33,595 nt of DNA from Clostridia bacterium. Its GTDB lineage: Bacteria > Bacillota > Clostridia > Christensenellales > Aristaeellaceae. The position numbers and the translations under genes are program-made. The notes below the pieces were generated by a model, which saw only the letters and a list, made by a program, of their open reading frames with translations, ran no database searches and had not been told where the DNA came from. Shown here piece by piece: positions 6,862 to 14,789 of the stretch (positions within the stretch are counted from its first letter, which is position 1; each line of letters starts with the position of its first letter). The stretch is from the NCBI GenBank assembly GCA_017481825.1, contig JAFUOR010000067.1, positions 1 through 33,595 of the forward strand. The letters are read 5' to 3'.

Positions 6862-7215
6862 TCAGCTGGTGCGCTTGAAGACGATGAATTCATCCCCCTG
6901 GTAGACAAGGATGCCCTCGTCGCCCTCGGCAGCCAGGCCGTAGTCCTCCCCGGGGACGAGCATCTCAACGCGGTTGCCGTCGCGCTTGTGGAAGGTGACA
7001 AAATACTTTGTCACCGGCACAGCAGGATTTTCAGGATCAGCCTCCACCAGCGTGCGCTTGCCCTTCACCACGGCCTGGATGTTGTAGACGGGCTTCTTGC
7101 CCTCCTGCTCCTCAATGTTGACCTTGCTGGTGATCTTCGCTACCAGCATCAAAATCACAATGGCCAGCAGACCGCCGCCCATCATCGTCAGGCCCAAACG
7201 GATGGCCTCATTCAT
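6862..7215 (-). CDS. Membrane protein with DUF2500-like module
   Basis: A 117-residue protein from ATG 7213-7215 (AGGAGG 9 nt upstream). Seen: an N-terminal helix (LTMMGGGLLAIVILMLVA), a charged linker, then the beta module: YNIQAVVKGKRTLV, TKYFVTFHKRDGNRVEMLVPGEDYG and GILVYQGDEFIVFKR. The VPGEDYG and YQG turns match the VTGQESG and FQG turns of the copy at 6391. The start overlaps the upstream gene's end by 8 nt. It is the second gene of the operon read from 7677-7705. Confidence 0.75.
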   Translation of the reverse strand: MNEAIRLGLTMMGGGLLAIVILMLVAKITSKVNIEEQEGKKPVYNIQAVVKGKRTLVEADPENPAVPVTKYFVTFHKRDGNRVEMLVPGEDYGLAAEGDEGILVYQGDEFIVFKRTS

Positions 7216-7642
7216 TGGCTTCTTCCTCCTGTGCAGCAGCGGGGATGTGATACAGCGCACCCACGATCTCGCCGTCGGGCTTTTCAAAGGACACGAACAC
7301 ATCGCCCTGGCAGGTCAAAACGCCCGCGTCGCCCGGGTACAGCAGCGCACCGTTGCTGCCGGGAATGTGCAGCTTGCGCTCATACCCCGCCTCATCGCGG
7401 AAGGTCACGCGGCTTGCTCCGGTGAGCGTCACGGGGTCCATGGCGCGGCAGCTGTCAACAATCGTGCAGCGAATTTCCATCACGGGGATTTCGCCAAGCT
7501 CCGCAGGCGCATCTTCGGCTGCATCGTCGCTGACCGGAATGTCCCGGCTGAGCACGGGCGGTTCCTGTTCCCCTCCCCTTTTCTGGCTGATGATAAGCCC
7601 TGCGATCAGCGCAGCGCCCAGAATGAAAGGCACAAGCGGCAT
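7208..7642 (-). CDS. Membrane protein with DUF2500-like module, first gene of the array
   Basis: A 144-residue protein. Seen: a short N-terminal helix (MPLVPFILGAALIAGLII), an acidic linker (DIPVSDDAAEDAPAELGE), then a beta module starting MEIRCTIVDSCR and closing GVLTCQGDVFVSFEKPDGE, the same turn pattern as the neighbours with Cys for Phe before QG. It has a longer C-terminal tail (YHIPAAAQEEEANE). The ATG at 7640-7642 lies 10 nt after AGGAGG and is the first gene after the promoter at 7677-7705. This copy is the most divergent, and its assignment to the family rests on the closing motif and the gene context. Confidence 0.7.
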   Translation of the reverse strand: MPLVPFILGAALIAGLIISQKRGGEQEPPVLSRDIPVSDDAAEDAPAELGEIPVMEIRCTIVDSCRAMDPVTLTGASRVTFRDEAGYERKLHIPGSNGALLYPGDAGVLTCQGDVFVSFEKPDGEIVGALYHIPAAAQEEEANE

Positions 7643-7676
7643 CGTATCGCATCCTCCTTCTCGTTTCTACTGCTTC

Positions 7677-7705
7677 ATTATAGCAAATTCACCATGATAA
7701 ATCAA
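7677..7705 (-). promoter_or_regulatory. Sigma-A promoter for the DUF2500-like operon
   Basis: Minus strand: TTGATT (7700-7705), 17-bp spacer, TATAAT (7677-7682) with an extended TG at the right place. It lies about 35 nt upstream of the ATG at 7642 and is back to back with the plus-strand promoter at 7717-7745. Confidence 0.85.
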
Positions 7706-7716
7706 CGCTGTTCCCC

Positions 7717-7745
7717 TTGACAGGGAGGACAAAACGCAGGATAAT
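7717..7745 (+). promoter_or_regulatory. Sigma-A promoter for the GNAT gene at 7807
   Basis: TTGACA (7717-7722), 17-bp spacer, GATAAT (7740-7745). It gives a leader of roughly 55 nt before the ATG at 7807. The -35 boxes of the two divergent promoters are only about 11 bp apart. Confidence 0.82.
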
Positions 7746-7806
7746 ATCCTTACACGAATGACGAATCAAACAAGTGAATTTCTCTTATAGGGGGGTGTTT
7801 TTTGCC

Positions 7807-8310
7807 ATGCTGACTTTTCGCGACGCCCAGGCCTGGGACGCAGCACTCATCAGCCATATCTATGCCCGGAGCTGGCGCGTAACCTATCGTGGCCTGATTG
7901 CCGATCATTATCTGGACCGCCTGCCGGATGAATACTGGGTACCCTCCATTCGCTCCTGGCTTGAAAGCGGCCAGCTCTACGGATTGATCGCCATGCAGGA
8001 TAACCATGCTGTCGGCTGCGTTATCTACGGGCGCGGACGGGACGATGCATACGGCGAGTGGGGTGAGATCGTATCGCTGTATCTGCTGCCGGAGGTCATG
8101 CGGCAGGGCATTGGCAGCCGGCTGCTTGAGGAAGCGCGGCGGCTGCTTAAGGAGGACGGCTATCACCGGTGCTATCTTTGGGCCATCGAGGGCAACGCAC
8201 TGGCTGACGGCTTCTACCGCAAGCACGGCTTTTGCCGCACGGACGAGCGTATCGCCTACAAGATCGGCGGCGAGGATGTGGCGGATGTGCGGTATGTCCG
8301 TGAGGGGTAA
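7807..8310 (+). CDS. GNAT-family N-acetyltransferase
   Basis: A 167-residue single-domain acetyltransferase. Seen: N-terminal MLTFRDAQAWDA with helices ISHIYARSWRVTYRGLI, central strands ending EIVSLYLLPEVM, the acetyl-CoA pyrophosphate loop RQGIGSRLLEEA, and the C-terminal ADGFYRKHGFCRTDE motif typical of the family. The substrate is unknown; the overall layout is like many clostridial RimI-type or small-molecule acetyltransferases. The ATG at 7807 follows a GGGGGG stretch by about 11 nt; a GTG at 7774 extends the frame by 11 codons but lacks a site. A short hairpin without a T-run follows the stop. Confidence 0.87.
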   Translation: MLTFRDAQAWDAALISHIYARSWRVTYRGLIADHYLDRLPDEYWVPSIRSWLESGQLYGLIAMQDNHAVGCVIYGRGRDDAYGEWGEIVSLYLLPEVMRQGIGSRLLEEARRLLKEDGYHRCYLWAIEGNALADGFYRKHGFCRTDERIAYKIGGEDVADVRYVREG

Positions 8311-8320
8311 CCACTGCGAT

Positions 8321-8347
8321 CTTCGCTCGGGCGTCTGCCCTGCGAAG
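8321..8347 (+). other. Hairpin between two GNAT genes
   Basis: CTTCGC and GCGAAG enclose GGGC-GTCT-GCCC with small bulges. There is no T-tract after it, so it is more likely a processing or stability hairpin than a terminator. Confidence 0.35.
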
Positions 8348-8403
8348 CCATCTGCGGCAGCAGGTTTGATAACGATATTTTCAAATTCACGGAGATGACG
8401 CAG

Positions 8404-8838
8404 TTGATCGAATTACGAACAATCACCGAAAATAATTTTCAAGCGTGTTTAGCCTTGAAGGCAAGCGTCGAAAATGAGAATTTTGTAGATTCAGTGGCCT
8501 ATTCTCTGGCAGAGGCCTGGGTTTATTATCATGATACCAGGCCCTTTGCCATTTGTGAAGATGATCAGGTAATTGGTTTTGTTTCGATGTATGTGGGGGA
8601 AGAAAATTATCAGATCATCAATTTTCTGATCGATGATGCCTTTCAGGGAAAAGGCTTGGGAACAAAGGCGGCAAAAGCCTGCATTGCTTATTTACAAAGC
8701 GAATACAACGCAGGCAGAATTTCCGTTCCCGTTGAAACAGGGCACACGGTTGCCCAGCGTTTTTGGCAAAGGTCAGGCTTTGAATTCTCAGACACGGTTG
8801 AAGATGGATATCTTTTTATGCGGTTGAACTTATCATGA
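8404..8838 (+). CDS. GNAT-family acetyltransferase, polyamine acetyltransferase-like (BltD type)
   Basis: About 144 residues. Seen: ELRTITENNFQACLALK, SLAEAWVYYHDTRPFAI, VIGFVSMYVG, a central FLIDDAFQGKGLGTKAAKAC (acetyl-CoA loop GKGLGT) and TVAQRFWQRSGFEFSD near the end. This arrangement is that of the spermine/spermidine acetyltransferase group related to Bacillus BltD, so it may acetylate polyamines. Two starts compete: an ATG at 8395 directly touching GGAG, and a TTG at 8404 with 9-nt spacing that gives the usual start (M)IELRTITENN; the TTG is preferred. Codon use is clearly more AT-rich than in neighbouring genes, which hints at recent transfer. A terminator follows. Confidence 0.85.
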   Translation: MIELRTITENNFQACLALKASVENENFVDSVAYSLAEAWVYYHDTRPFAICEDDQVIGFVSMYVGEENYQIINFLIDDAFQGKGLGTKAAKACIAYLQSEYNAGRISVPVETGHTVAQRFWQRSGFEFSDTVEDGYLFMRLNLS

Positions 8839-8868
8839 TTTCCGACATGCGACAAACAATCAAACACC

Positions 8869-8920
8869 AAAGCAGACCGTTGGCACACATTTTCATGTGC
8901 AGGCCAGCGGTCTGCTTTTA
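8869..8920 (+). terminator. Terminator between convergent GNAT and HD genes
   Basis: AAGCAGACC pairs with GGTCTGCTT, with an inner ACAC/GTGC-type stem, followed by TTTTA on the plus strand. In the other direction the T-run is weak, so it mainly ends the GNAT transcript. Confidence 0.78.
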
Positions 8921-8929
8921 TCGATGTTT

Positions 8930-9604
8930 TCAGCAGAGGAGCTTTTCCAGAGCCTCTCTTCCTCTCTCCGCCGTATCCCTCACCTCGCCAAGCAGGGCCG
9001 TATAATAGGCCGTTGCAGCGGCCCTGCGGGACTCCGCCATGGCACGCCCCTCCTGGGTGTAGAAGTGGCCGTAGATATTTTCCAGCTTGAATTTGTACTC
9101 GCGGAAGAACGAGTCCGGCTCGTCGCCGCTGCCATCCAGGATGCAGCCATCCTGCGCAGTATACAGCGCGCGCCCAACCGTGCCGTTGTAGATCAGCGTT
9201 CGGGCAATGCCGATGGCGCCGCATACGTCCAGCTTGTCCGCATCGAAGAGGATCTTGGCCTCCAGGCTTTGGGGCTGGCAGCTTTTGCGAAAGCGGTGGG
9301 TCTGGATGCAGTGGTGGACGTGGTCGGCAAAGTCCGCCGGGAAGCCTTGCTGCAGCAGGAAGCTGCGGGCCATCTCCGCGCCCTTCATGGCATGGCAGAT
9401 GGACGGATCGCGCAGCTGGATGGGCCGCGCCACGTCATGCAGCAGGCAGGCCGCGATGAGCACATCCGTATTCACGTCAGAATTTCCCTCGGCAATCGCC
9501 AGCGCGCCCATCAGGACGCGGTAAACATGATCCTTGTCATGGGCTGCATCTGCCATGCAGCTGAGCATATAGCCCTCCAAAAGGGCATAAGTACGCTGAT
9601 CCAT
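8930..9604 (-). CDS. HD-domain phosphohydrolase
   Basis: A 224-residue metal-dependent phosphohydrolase, probably acting on a nucleotide or phosphorylated metabolite. Seen: His26 in DKDHVYRV, the HD pair His56-Asp57 in CLLHDVARP, His71, His97/98 and His103 in the next helix, and an Asp in LFDADKLD (121-126) where the family has its last metal ligand. The C-terminal half is helical and ends AERGREALEKLLC. It resembles the YedJ-like group of stand-alone HD proteins. The ATG at 9602-9604 has GGAGG 4 nt upstream; the 13 extra codons upstream are not supported. It sits downstream of the giant surface protein, separated by a terminator, so it may receive only read-through transcription. Confidence 0.85.
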   Translation of the reverse strand: MDQRTYALLEGYMLSCMADAAHDKDHVYRVLMGALAIAEGNSDVNTDVLIAACLLHDVARPIQLRDPSICHAMKGAEMARSFLLQQGFPADFADHVHHCIQTHRFRKSCQPQSLEAKILFDADKLDVCGAIGIARTLIYNGTVGRALYTAQDGCILDGSGDEPDSFFREYKFKLENIYGHFYTQEGRAMAESRRAAATAYYTALLGEVRDTAERGREALEKLLC

Positions 9605-9621
9605 TACTCCTCCACCTTTGC

Positions 9622-9663
9622 TGAAGAAGGGCTGCTGCACCATAGTTCGCGTGCAGCAGCCCT
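9622..9663 (-). terminator. Terminator after the giant B-repeat gene
   Basis: Minus strand: AGGGCTGCTGCA and TGCAGCAGCCCT form a perfect 12-bp stem followed by TCTTC. It starts 7 nt after the giant gene's stop and ends just before the HD gene's ribosome binding site. The T-run is short, so read-through is possible. Confidence 0.72.
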
Positions 9664-9669
9664 GTTGGT

Positions 9670-12600
9670 TTATTTGTCGTAGGTCCAGACCTGCTTCATA
9701 CCCTCGCCGTAGCCCTCAGGCAGGTGATCCTGATCCAGCAGGACAAAGCCAAGATCAGCCGTGTAGGTCGTCTTGGCGGACGCCACCTGCACAGGGATGG
9801 ACACGCCATCCTCGCCCAGGACGGAGACGATCATCGGCAGATCGCTGCGCAGCGCCGTGGGCTTGACCTCCGCAGGCGCGGTCACACGCAGGGTGTAGAT
9901 TGCCGGATACAGGTTCTCGAAGCGGTAGAAGCCGTACTGATCGGAGACCGTCGAGCTCATCACCTGACCGTCGCGCATCAGCTCGATGGTCACGCCGGGG
10001 ATGCCGCCCTCGTCGCCGTCCTGCAGGCCGTTGGCATTCAGATCCAGCCAGCACAGATCACCCAGGGTACCGGGCAGCACGCTGCCGATATCCATGCCCG
10101 TCTGATCCTGCGCCATCTGCAGCATGATCTCACCGGAGGCGCCCTCGTTGGCGTTGCAGCGGGTCATGATGCTGCGCAGCGTGCCGTCCGCAAGGCGGGC
10201 GTCATCGGGCTCCACCACGGCATGCTCGTCGGGCATCACCACAGAGATGGTGTAGAGATTGGGCATCAGGCCCGTGAAGGCATACTGACCGTCGTCGCCG
10301 GTGGTGACCGTAGCGAGCACCTCGTCCGCAGCGTCCAGCAGACTGACCTGCGCGCCGGCAACCGGCACGATCTCGCCGCCGTTATCCAGCCAGGCCTTGC
10401 CGGAGATGGTGGTTTCACGCACCACGCCCAGCACCATACCTGTGACATGATCACCCTCGTTCACGGTGATGTCACGCATCACCAGCGCGCCGTCCTCCTC
10501 CGTGAAGGTGCAGTCGCCCTGCTCGGGAGCCAGCACGCCGTCCCCCAGCTGATAGGTCAGGGTGTAGGTGCCCGGATAGAGGCCGTCCGCAGAGAACTTG
10601 CCCTCCGAATCCGTCACGAGATCGCCGAAGGTCTCGCCGGTGGTCTGGTTGATCACCGTTACGATTTCGCCTTCAGGGAGCACCTCGTCTGCATCCATCA
10701 CACCGTCGTTATTTTCATCCAGCCAGGCCTGACCGGAGATCGCAGCGGGCTTCACGCAGCCCAGCATCTGCTCCGTCCATTCAGAGCCCATGCCGACCTC
10801 GATAGCCACCGCCTGGGTGTTTTCGCCGTGCATGAGGGGCAGCGTCACGCCGTCCATGCGGCTGAGCACGGTGCCCTCGGGGCAGATCATGGTCAGGGTG
10901 TAGGTATCGGGGCGCAGGGCCGTGAAGGCGAAGACGCCGTCATGACCGGTGACCACCGTCATTTCCGTCAGATCCGCACGGGTGGGCGTGAGCACGAAGG
11001 TCACACCGGAGAGGCGGGCCTCGCTCGCATCCTGCACGCCGCTGCCATTCACATCCGCGAAGACAGCGCCGCTGATCATTCCCAGATCAAGACCGCCGCA
11101 CAGGGGAGCCGTCCAGGTATCGCCCACGCCGAAGTCAAACCAGTCGCCAGCGCCCTGACCGCCCTCGCCCACGATGGCGTTGCCGCCATCCACACGGGGC
11201 GAGAACACACCGCCCTCAGGCAGCTCATAGCGCAGGTAGTAGCGGCCTGGCATGACGGCGTCAAACTCAAAGGCACCGTTGGCCGAGACCGTCGTCTGGG
11301 CTGCCTCGCCGCTCTCGTTCATCAGGCGCACCACCGTGCCGGTGAGGCCTTTTTCATCCTTGTCGAAGACGCCGTTATCATTGGCGTCGGCAAAGACCTT
11401 GCCCTGCACCAGGCCAGGGGTGATCATACCCAGGTCAGCACCGTTTTTGTCCTCGTTCAGTTCCAGGAAGAACAGATCGCTCTGACCCGTGCCATCGCCC
11501 GTGTTGCGGATGATGTTGCCCTCGCCCACCGCCGTGAAGGCATAGCCCTCCTTGGCCGTCAGGCGGATGCGGTAATTGCCGGGCGCGAGATCCTCAAAGG
11601 AATACACGCCGCTGTTGTTGGTTTTGCACTGCGCAACCGTCTCACCGGATTCATTCAGCAGGTTCACCACGATGCCCTGCACGATCTTCTCGCCCGATTC
11701 CCAGGAGGAGGAGAAATTATCGTCCAGATAGGCGACGCCGGTGATGGAGCCATAGCTGATCGCGCCCACCACCAGACGGCGGGTGGCAGCATCCTCGACG
11801 GTGATATCGCGCACCTCGCGCTCGCGGCGGCCGTCACGGGGTGCAAACTGGTTACCCTCGGGGTCATCCACGGCCAGCGCGAAGGTATAGCCCTCCGGCA
11901 GCAGCACCTTCACGCGGAAGGTATCGCCGCGCATGTTGTCCATGCGGTACACGCCGTTGGCGTCGGAATAGACGGTATTGAGCAGCTTGCTGTTGGACTG
12001 GCGGTAAAGCTCCAGCTTCACGCCGGAAAGCGTCGGCTCGCCCTCGTCATAATACCCGTTGTAGTTGGCGTCCAGGTAGCAGACGCCCTCGATCACGGCC
12101 TCCTGCATCACGCCGATGTTCTTGTTGTCCAGCAGATCGCCCTGCTCGAAGACCATGCGATCCGTACCGGAGGCGACAAACTCCTTCGTCACCAGGCTGC
12201 GGCGCTCGCCGCCCTTGGAGGAGGAGCGGGTGAACAGATAACCCTCGGGCACGGTGTAGGTCACGTCATAGGTGCCGTTCTTGATCTGTCCGATGTAATA
12301 CGTGCCGTCCTCGCCCGTATAGGTTTCGTAGGTCAAGCCGTTGCGGATGCCATAGGCAGTGACCTTCACGCCGGCCTGGCGGGGCTCGTCATCCTGCCAG
12401 ACGCCATCACCGTTGACATCAAGCCAAGCGGTACCGGACAGGGCAGCCATGGTCAGCGCGCCGATGCCAATTTCCAGGGTCTGGCCGCCGGCAATGGTCA
12501 AGGGCGTGCTGGTCTGCTCACGATCCGTCGCGGCCGCCATAATGCTGTGGGTGAAGCGCAGATCCGTGCCCTTCTCGCCATAACCGAAGCCGGCGGGCAT

Positions 12601-14571
12601 TTCGCTGCGGATCAGGTAGGTGCCTGCAGGTACGGTCAGGGTCACATAGCCCGCGCTGTCCGTCTCGCCCGTGGCGACGACCGTCTGGCCGTCCGCAGTC
12701 ACGGCGGAGACCTTCACGCCGGCAAGCACCTTCTCGTACTTGCCCTGGACGCCGTTATTGTTGCTGTCGATGAAGGCGAAGGCCTTCACATAGGCAGGCA
12801 CGGCAGCGGTGGCCGTGAGGCCGGTATTCTCGCTGAACTGCGCCACGGTGATGTCGGCAGCGGGAATCAACTGGCCGCCGGGCGCGTCATACTGCACGGT
12901 ATAGGTGCCGAATTCGATATCGGAGATGGCCCAGTAGCCCGCGCCAGTGGTGGTTGTCTCATAAGCGACCTCCCCTGCCTCGTTGATCAGGGAGACGCCT
13001 ACGTTGGCCAGCACTTCGCCGTTCAGGCCCTTGACGATGCCGTCGGCCTCGCCCGTGGTGATGGCACGCAGCGGAGGCAGCTGCGCCACCGTGCCGCCGT
13101 CAACAGGAACGGTGGTGGTGGCCTTCACCAGGCTGTCCTCCTCGGTGAACTCCCAGCCGTCGCCGTCGTAGAGGCCGCGCAGCAGCGTCACCGACACCGT
13201 GTAGGTATCCGGGAACAGCCCGTCAATCCGGAAGGATTCGGAGCCCTCGCTGGAGCGGCTCTCCCGTACGCCGGTCACGATGATCTCGACGCTGTAGGGA
13301 ATGTTCTCCAGCGTGCCGCTGATGGCGCCCGCGCTGCTCAGCTCGATGCGATACAGGCTCTCCTGCATGGCCGTGATGGTGAGCATCCACTGGGTCTGGC
13401 CGCGCTGCAGGTTGGGATATCCGTTCAGGCCCGTCAGCAGCACATCATCGGGCAGGGACAGGGTGATGATGTAGTCGCCCTGGGGCAGGTTATCGATGCG
13501 TACAGGCGCATCCAGACCGATGGTGCCGGACGCAGCCAACTTGCCACCAGAGCGAGCCGTCAGCTCATATTCAGCCGTCACATCGTCGCCGGACACCTCC
13601 AGCACCAGCGTGCCATGGGTCGGCACAGGGGTGGGCGTGGGGGTAGCCGTCGGCGTGGCGGTAGGCGTGGCTGTGGGAGCCTCGGTGGGCGTGGCCGTTG
13701 GCGCCTCCGTGGGCTGCTCGGTCACGACGGGTTCATCAGTGGGGGCTTCCGTCGGTTCGATGGTCGGCGTGGCCGTAGGGGTAGCCGTCGGTGTTGCGGT
13801 GGGCGTCGCGGTAGGTGCAGCCGTCGGTGTTGCTGTAGGCGTCGCGGTAGGCGTCGTCGTCGGGGCTTCCGTAGGCGTTGCGGTGGGAGTGGCCGTCGGA
13901 GTGGCCGTCGGGGTGACAGCAGGGGTCGCCGTTGCGGGCGTATAATAATAGGAGGCGTCAACCCGGGTGATGGAATCCTCTCCGGTATAAGTCACAATTT
14001 CGATGGTCTTGTCACGCCAGGGGGTGATGGCCAGAGAGGCATCGTCCATACGCAGGGTGTACAGGCCTGCGGGAATCGCCACGTCCAGCGCATAATCGCC
14101 CTTGCTGTCCGTCTGGAAGGTTTTCACGACCTGGTTGGCGGTATCCAGCAGGGAGAAAGAGGACTGACTTTCCGCATGCACGGTAAACAGGCCCGCGTTC
14201 GCGTAGACGATCACAGGCGCAGTGTTCAGCTTGTCCGGCACGATGGATACGGTGTAGCCATTTTCATTCACCGGCGCATCGGCAGGCATGGTGTGCATGA
14301 TGGGAACCAGGCGGACATTGCCGCTGCCCGTCAGCGTCAGCATCTCGCTTCCGCTGGCATTCACGGTGATGGTGCCAATCACCTCGCCGTTTTGCTGCAC
14401 CTCAAAGGAGCCCTCCAGCTTCTGGGCCGCATAGGAGCCCTCGCTGGTGGCATACATGCCGATAAAGTTCACCTGGAGCATCGTCCAGTCTGCCAGCGCC
14501 GTGGGGATCATGCCAAAAAGCATCACCAGGGCCAGCAGGACCGACAGCAGCTTCTTCGTGCGGTTCATCAT
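9670..14571 (-). CDS. Large secreted multi-domain protein with Thr/Pro stalk and SdrD-B-like repeats
   Basis: A 1633-residue extracellular protein. Seen: a signal peptide (MMNRTKKLLSVLLALVMLFG, cleaved near residue 27), a unique N-terminal region (about 28-210), a Thr/Pro/Ala stalk (about 211-317), then about twelve beta-sandwich repeats. At least eight of these carry Ca2+-binding-type loops such as DSNNNGVQ, DVNGDGVW, DANDNGVF, DENNDGVM and DLNANGLQ. Each repeat ends in a GxYxLRV-type strand, as in SdrD B domains and carboxypeptidase-regulatory-like folds. The C-terminus (GYGEGMKQVWTYDK) has no LPXTG motif, membrane helix, dockerin or SLH domain. Adhesion or matrix binding is likely by analogy. 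It starts at ATG 14569-14571 with GGAGG 11 nt upstream and has its own promoter at 14635-14663. Confidence 0.88.
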   Translation of the reverse strand: MMNRTKKLLSVLLALVMLFGMIPTALADWTMLQVNFIGMYATSEGSYAAQKLEGSFEVQQNGEVIGTITVNASGSEMLTLTGSGNVRLVPIMHTMPADAPVNENGYTVSIVPDKLNTAPVIVYANAGLFTVHAESQSSFSLLDTANQVVKTFQTDSKGDYALDVAIPAGLYTLRMDDASLAITPWRDKTIEIVTYTGEDSITRVDASYYYTPATATPAVTPTATPTATPTATPTEAPTTTPTATPTATPTAAPTATPTATPTATPTATPTIEPTEAPTDEPVVTEQPTEAPTATPTEAPTATPTATPTATPTPTPVPTHGTLVLEVSGDDVTAEYELTARSGGKLAASGTIGLDAPVRIDNLPQGDYIITLSLPDDVLLTGLNGYPNLQRGQTQWMLTITAMQESLYRIELSSAGAISGTLENIPYSVEIIVTGVRESRSSEGSESFRIDGLFPDTYTVSVTLLRGLYDGDGWEFTEEDSLVKATTTVPVDGGTVAQLPPLRAITTGEADGIVKGLNGEVLANVGVSLINEAGEVAYETTTTGAGYWAISDIEFGTYTVQYDAPGGQLIPAADITVAQFSENTGLTATAAVPAYVKAFAFIDSNNNGVQGKYEKVLAGVKVSAVTADGQTVVATGETDSAGYVTLTVPAGTYLIRSEMPAGFGYGEKGTDLRFTHSIMAAATDREQTSTPLTIAGGQTLEIGIGALTMAALSGTAWLDVNGDGVWQDDEPRQAGVKVTAYGIRNGLTYETYTGEDGTYYIGQIKNGTYDVTYTVPEGYLFTRSSSKGGERRSLVTKEFVASGTDRMVFEQGDLLDNKNIGVMQEAVIEGVCYLDANYNGYYDEGEPTLSGVKLELYRQSNSKLLNTVYSDANGVYRMDNMRGDTFRVKVLLPEGYTFALAVDDPEGNQFAPRDGRREREVRDITVEDAATRRLVVGAISYGSITGVAYLDDNFSSSWESGEKIVQGIVVNLLNESGETVAQCKTNNSGVYSFEDLAPGNYRIRLTAKEGYAFTAVGEGNIIRNTGDGTGQSDLFFLELNEDKNGADLGMITPGLVQGKVFADANDNGVFDKDEKGLTGTVVRLMNESGEAAQTTVSANGAFEFDAVMPGRYYLRYELPEGGVFSPRVDGGNAIVGEGGQGAGDWFDFGVGDTWTAPLCGGLDLGMISGAVFADVNGSGVQDASEARLSGVTFVLTPTRADLTEMTVVTGHDGVFAFTALRPDTYTLTMICPEGTVLSRMDGVTLPLMHGENTQAVAIEVGMGSEWTEQMLGCVKPAAISGQAWLDENNDGVMDADEVLPEGEIVTVINQTTGETFGDLVTDSEGKFSADGLYPGTYTLTYQLGDGVLAPEQGDCTFTEEDGALVMRDITVNEGDHVTGMVLGVVRETTISGKAWLDNGGEIVPVAGAQVSLLDAADEVLATVTTGDDGQYAFTGLMPNLYTISVVMPDEHAVVEPDDARLADGTLRSIMTRCNANEGASGEIMLQMAQDQTGMDIGSVLPGTLGDLCWLDLNANGLQDGDEGGIPGVTIELMRDGQVMSSTVSDQYGFYRFENLYPAIYTLRVTAPAEVKPTALRSDLPMIVSVLGEDGVSIPVQVASAKTTYTADLGFVLLDQDHLPEGYGEGMKQVWTYDK
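13620..13940 (-). repeat. Thr/Pro-coding minisatellite within the giant gene
   Basis: Degenerate tandem units built from short ACxCCxACxGCx-type codons encode PTATPTATPTEAPT-like sequence for about 105 residues. All units are multiples of three bases, so copy-number change would lengthen or shorten the stalk without breaking the frame. On the plus strand it reads as a Gly/Val-rich shadow frame. Confidence 0.85.
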
Positions 14572-14591
14572 GGTATCGTGCGCCTCCGTCA

Positions 14592-14609
14592 GTCCGCAGC
14601 ATTGCGGAC
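14592..14609 (-). promoter_or_regulatory. Hairpin next to the ribosome binding site of the giant gene
   Basis: GTCCGCA and TGCGGAC form a perfect 7-bp stem with a 4-nt loop in the leader RNA, ending 4 nt before the GGAGG. It could influence ribosome access or mRNA stability. Confidence 0.45.
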
Positions 14610-14634
14610 AGGATTACAGTTTTATGCACCATAC

Positions 14635-14663
14635 ATGGTAAATCAAGTCCCGCCGATTGTCAA
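14635..14663 (-). promoter_or_regulatory. Sigma-A promoter for the giant gene, overlapped by a dyad
   Basis: Minus strand TTGACA (14658-14663), 17-bp spacer, TACCAT (14635-14640). A nested dyad at 14650-14676 (CCGCC/GGGCGG-type arms around GTCA/TGAC) covers the -35 and could be a repressor site. Confidence 0.78.
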
Positions 14664-14728
14664 CCTCTGACGGCGGAGATTTTACACATTCTCCCCCATT
14701 TTTACACATGCGACAATTCCGAATTTCC

Positions 14729-14756
14729 TTGACTTGCCCTGCCAGTGTGCTATAAT
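14729..14756 (+). promoter_or_regulatory. Sigma-A promoter for the degV-family gene
   Basis: TTGACT (14729-14734), 16-bp spacer, TATAAT (14751-14756) with an extended TG. The leader is about 27 nt to the ATG at 14790. Confidence 0.85.
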
Positions 14757-14789
14757 GGTAGTATCTTCCCGTGAAAGGGGCGTTTCAGC

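Noticed and set aside
9724-14670. 1648-codon open frame on the plus strand
   Set aside because: It is exactly antisense to the giant secreted protein, has no ribosome site or domain, and its Gln/His/Gly-rich product is the mirror of the GC-rich codon bias. The minus frame has a signal peptide and repeats.
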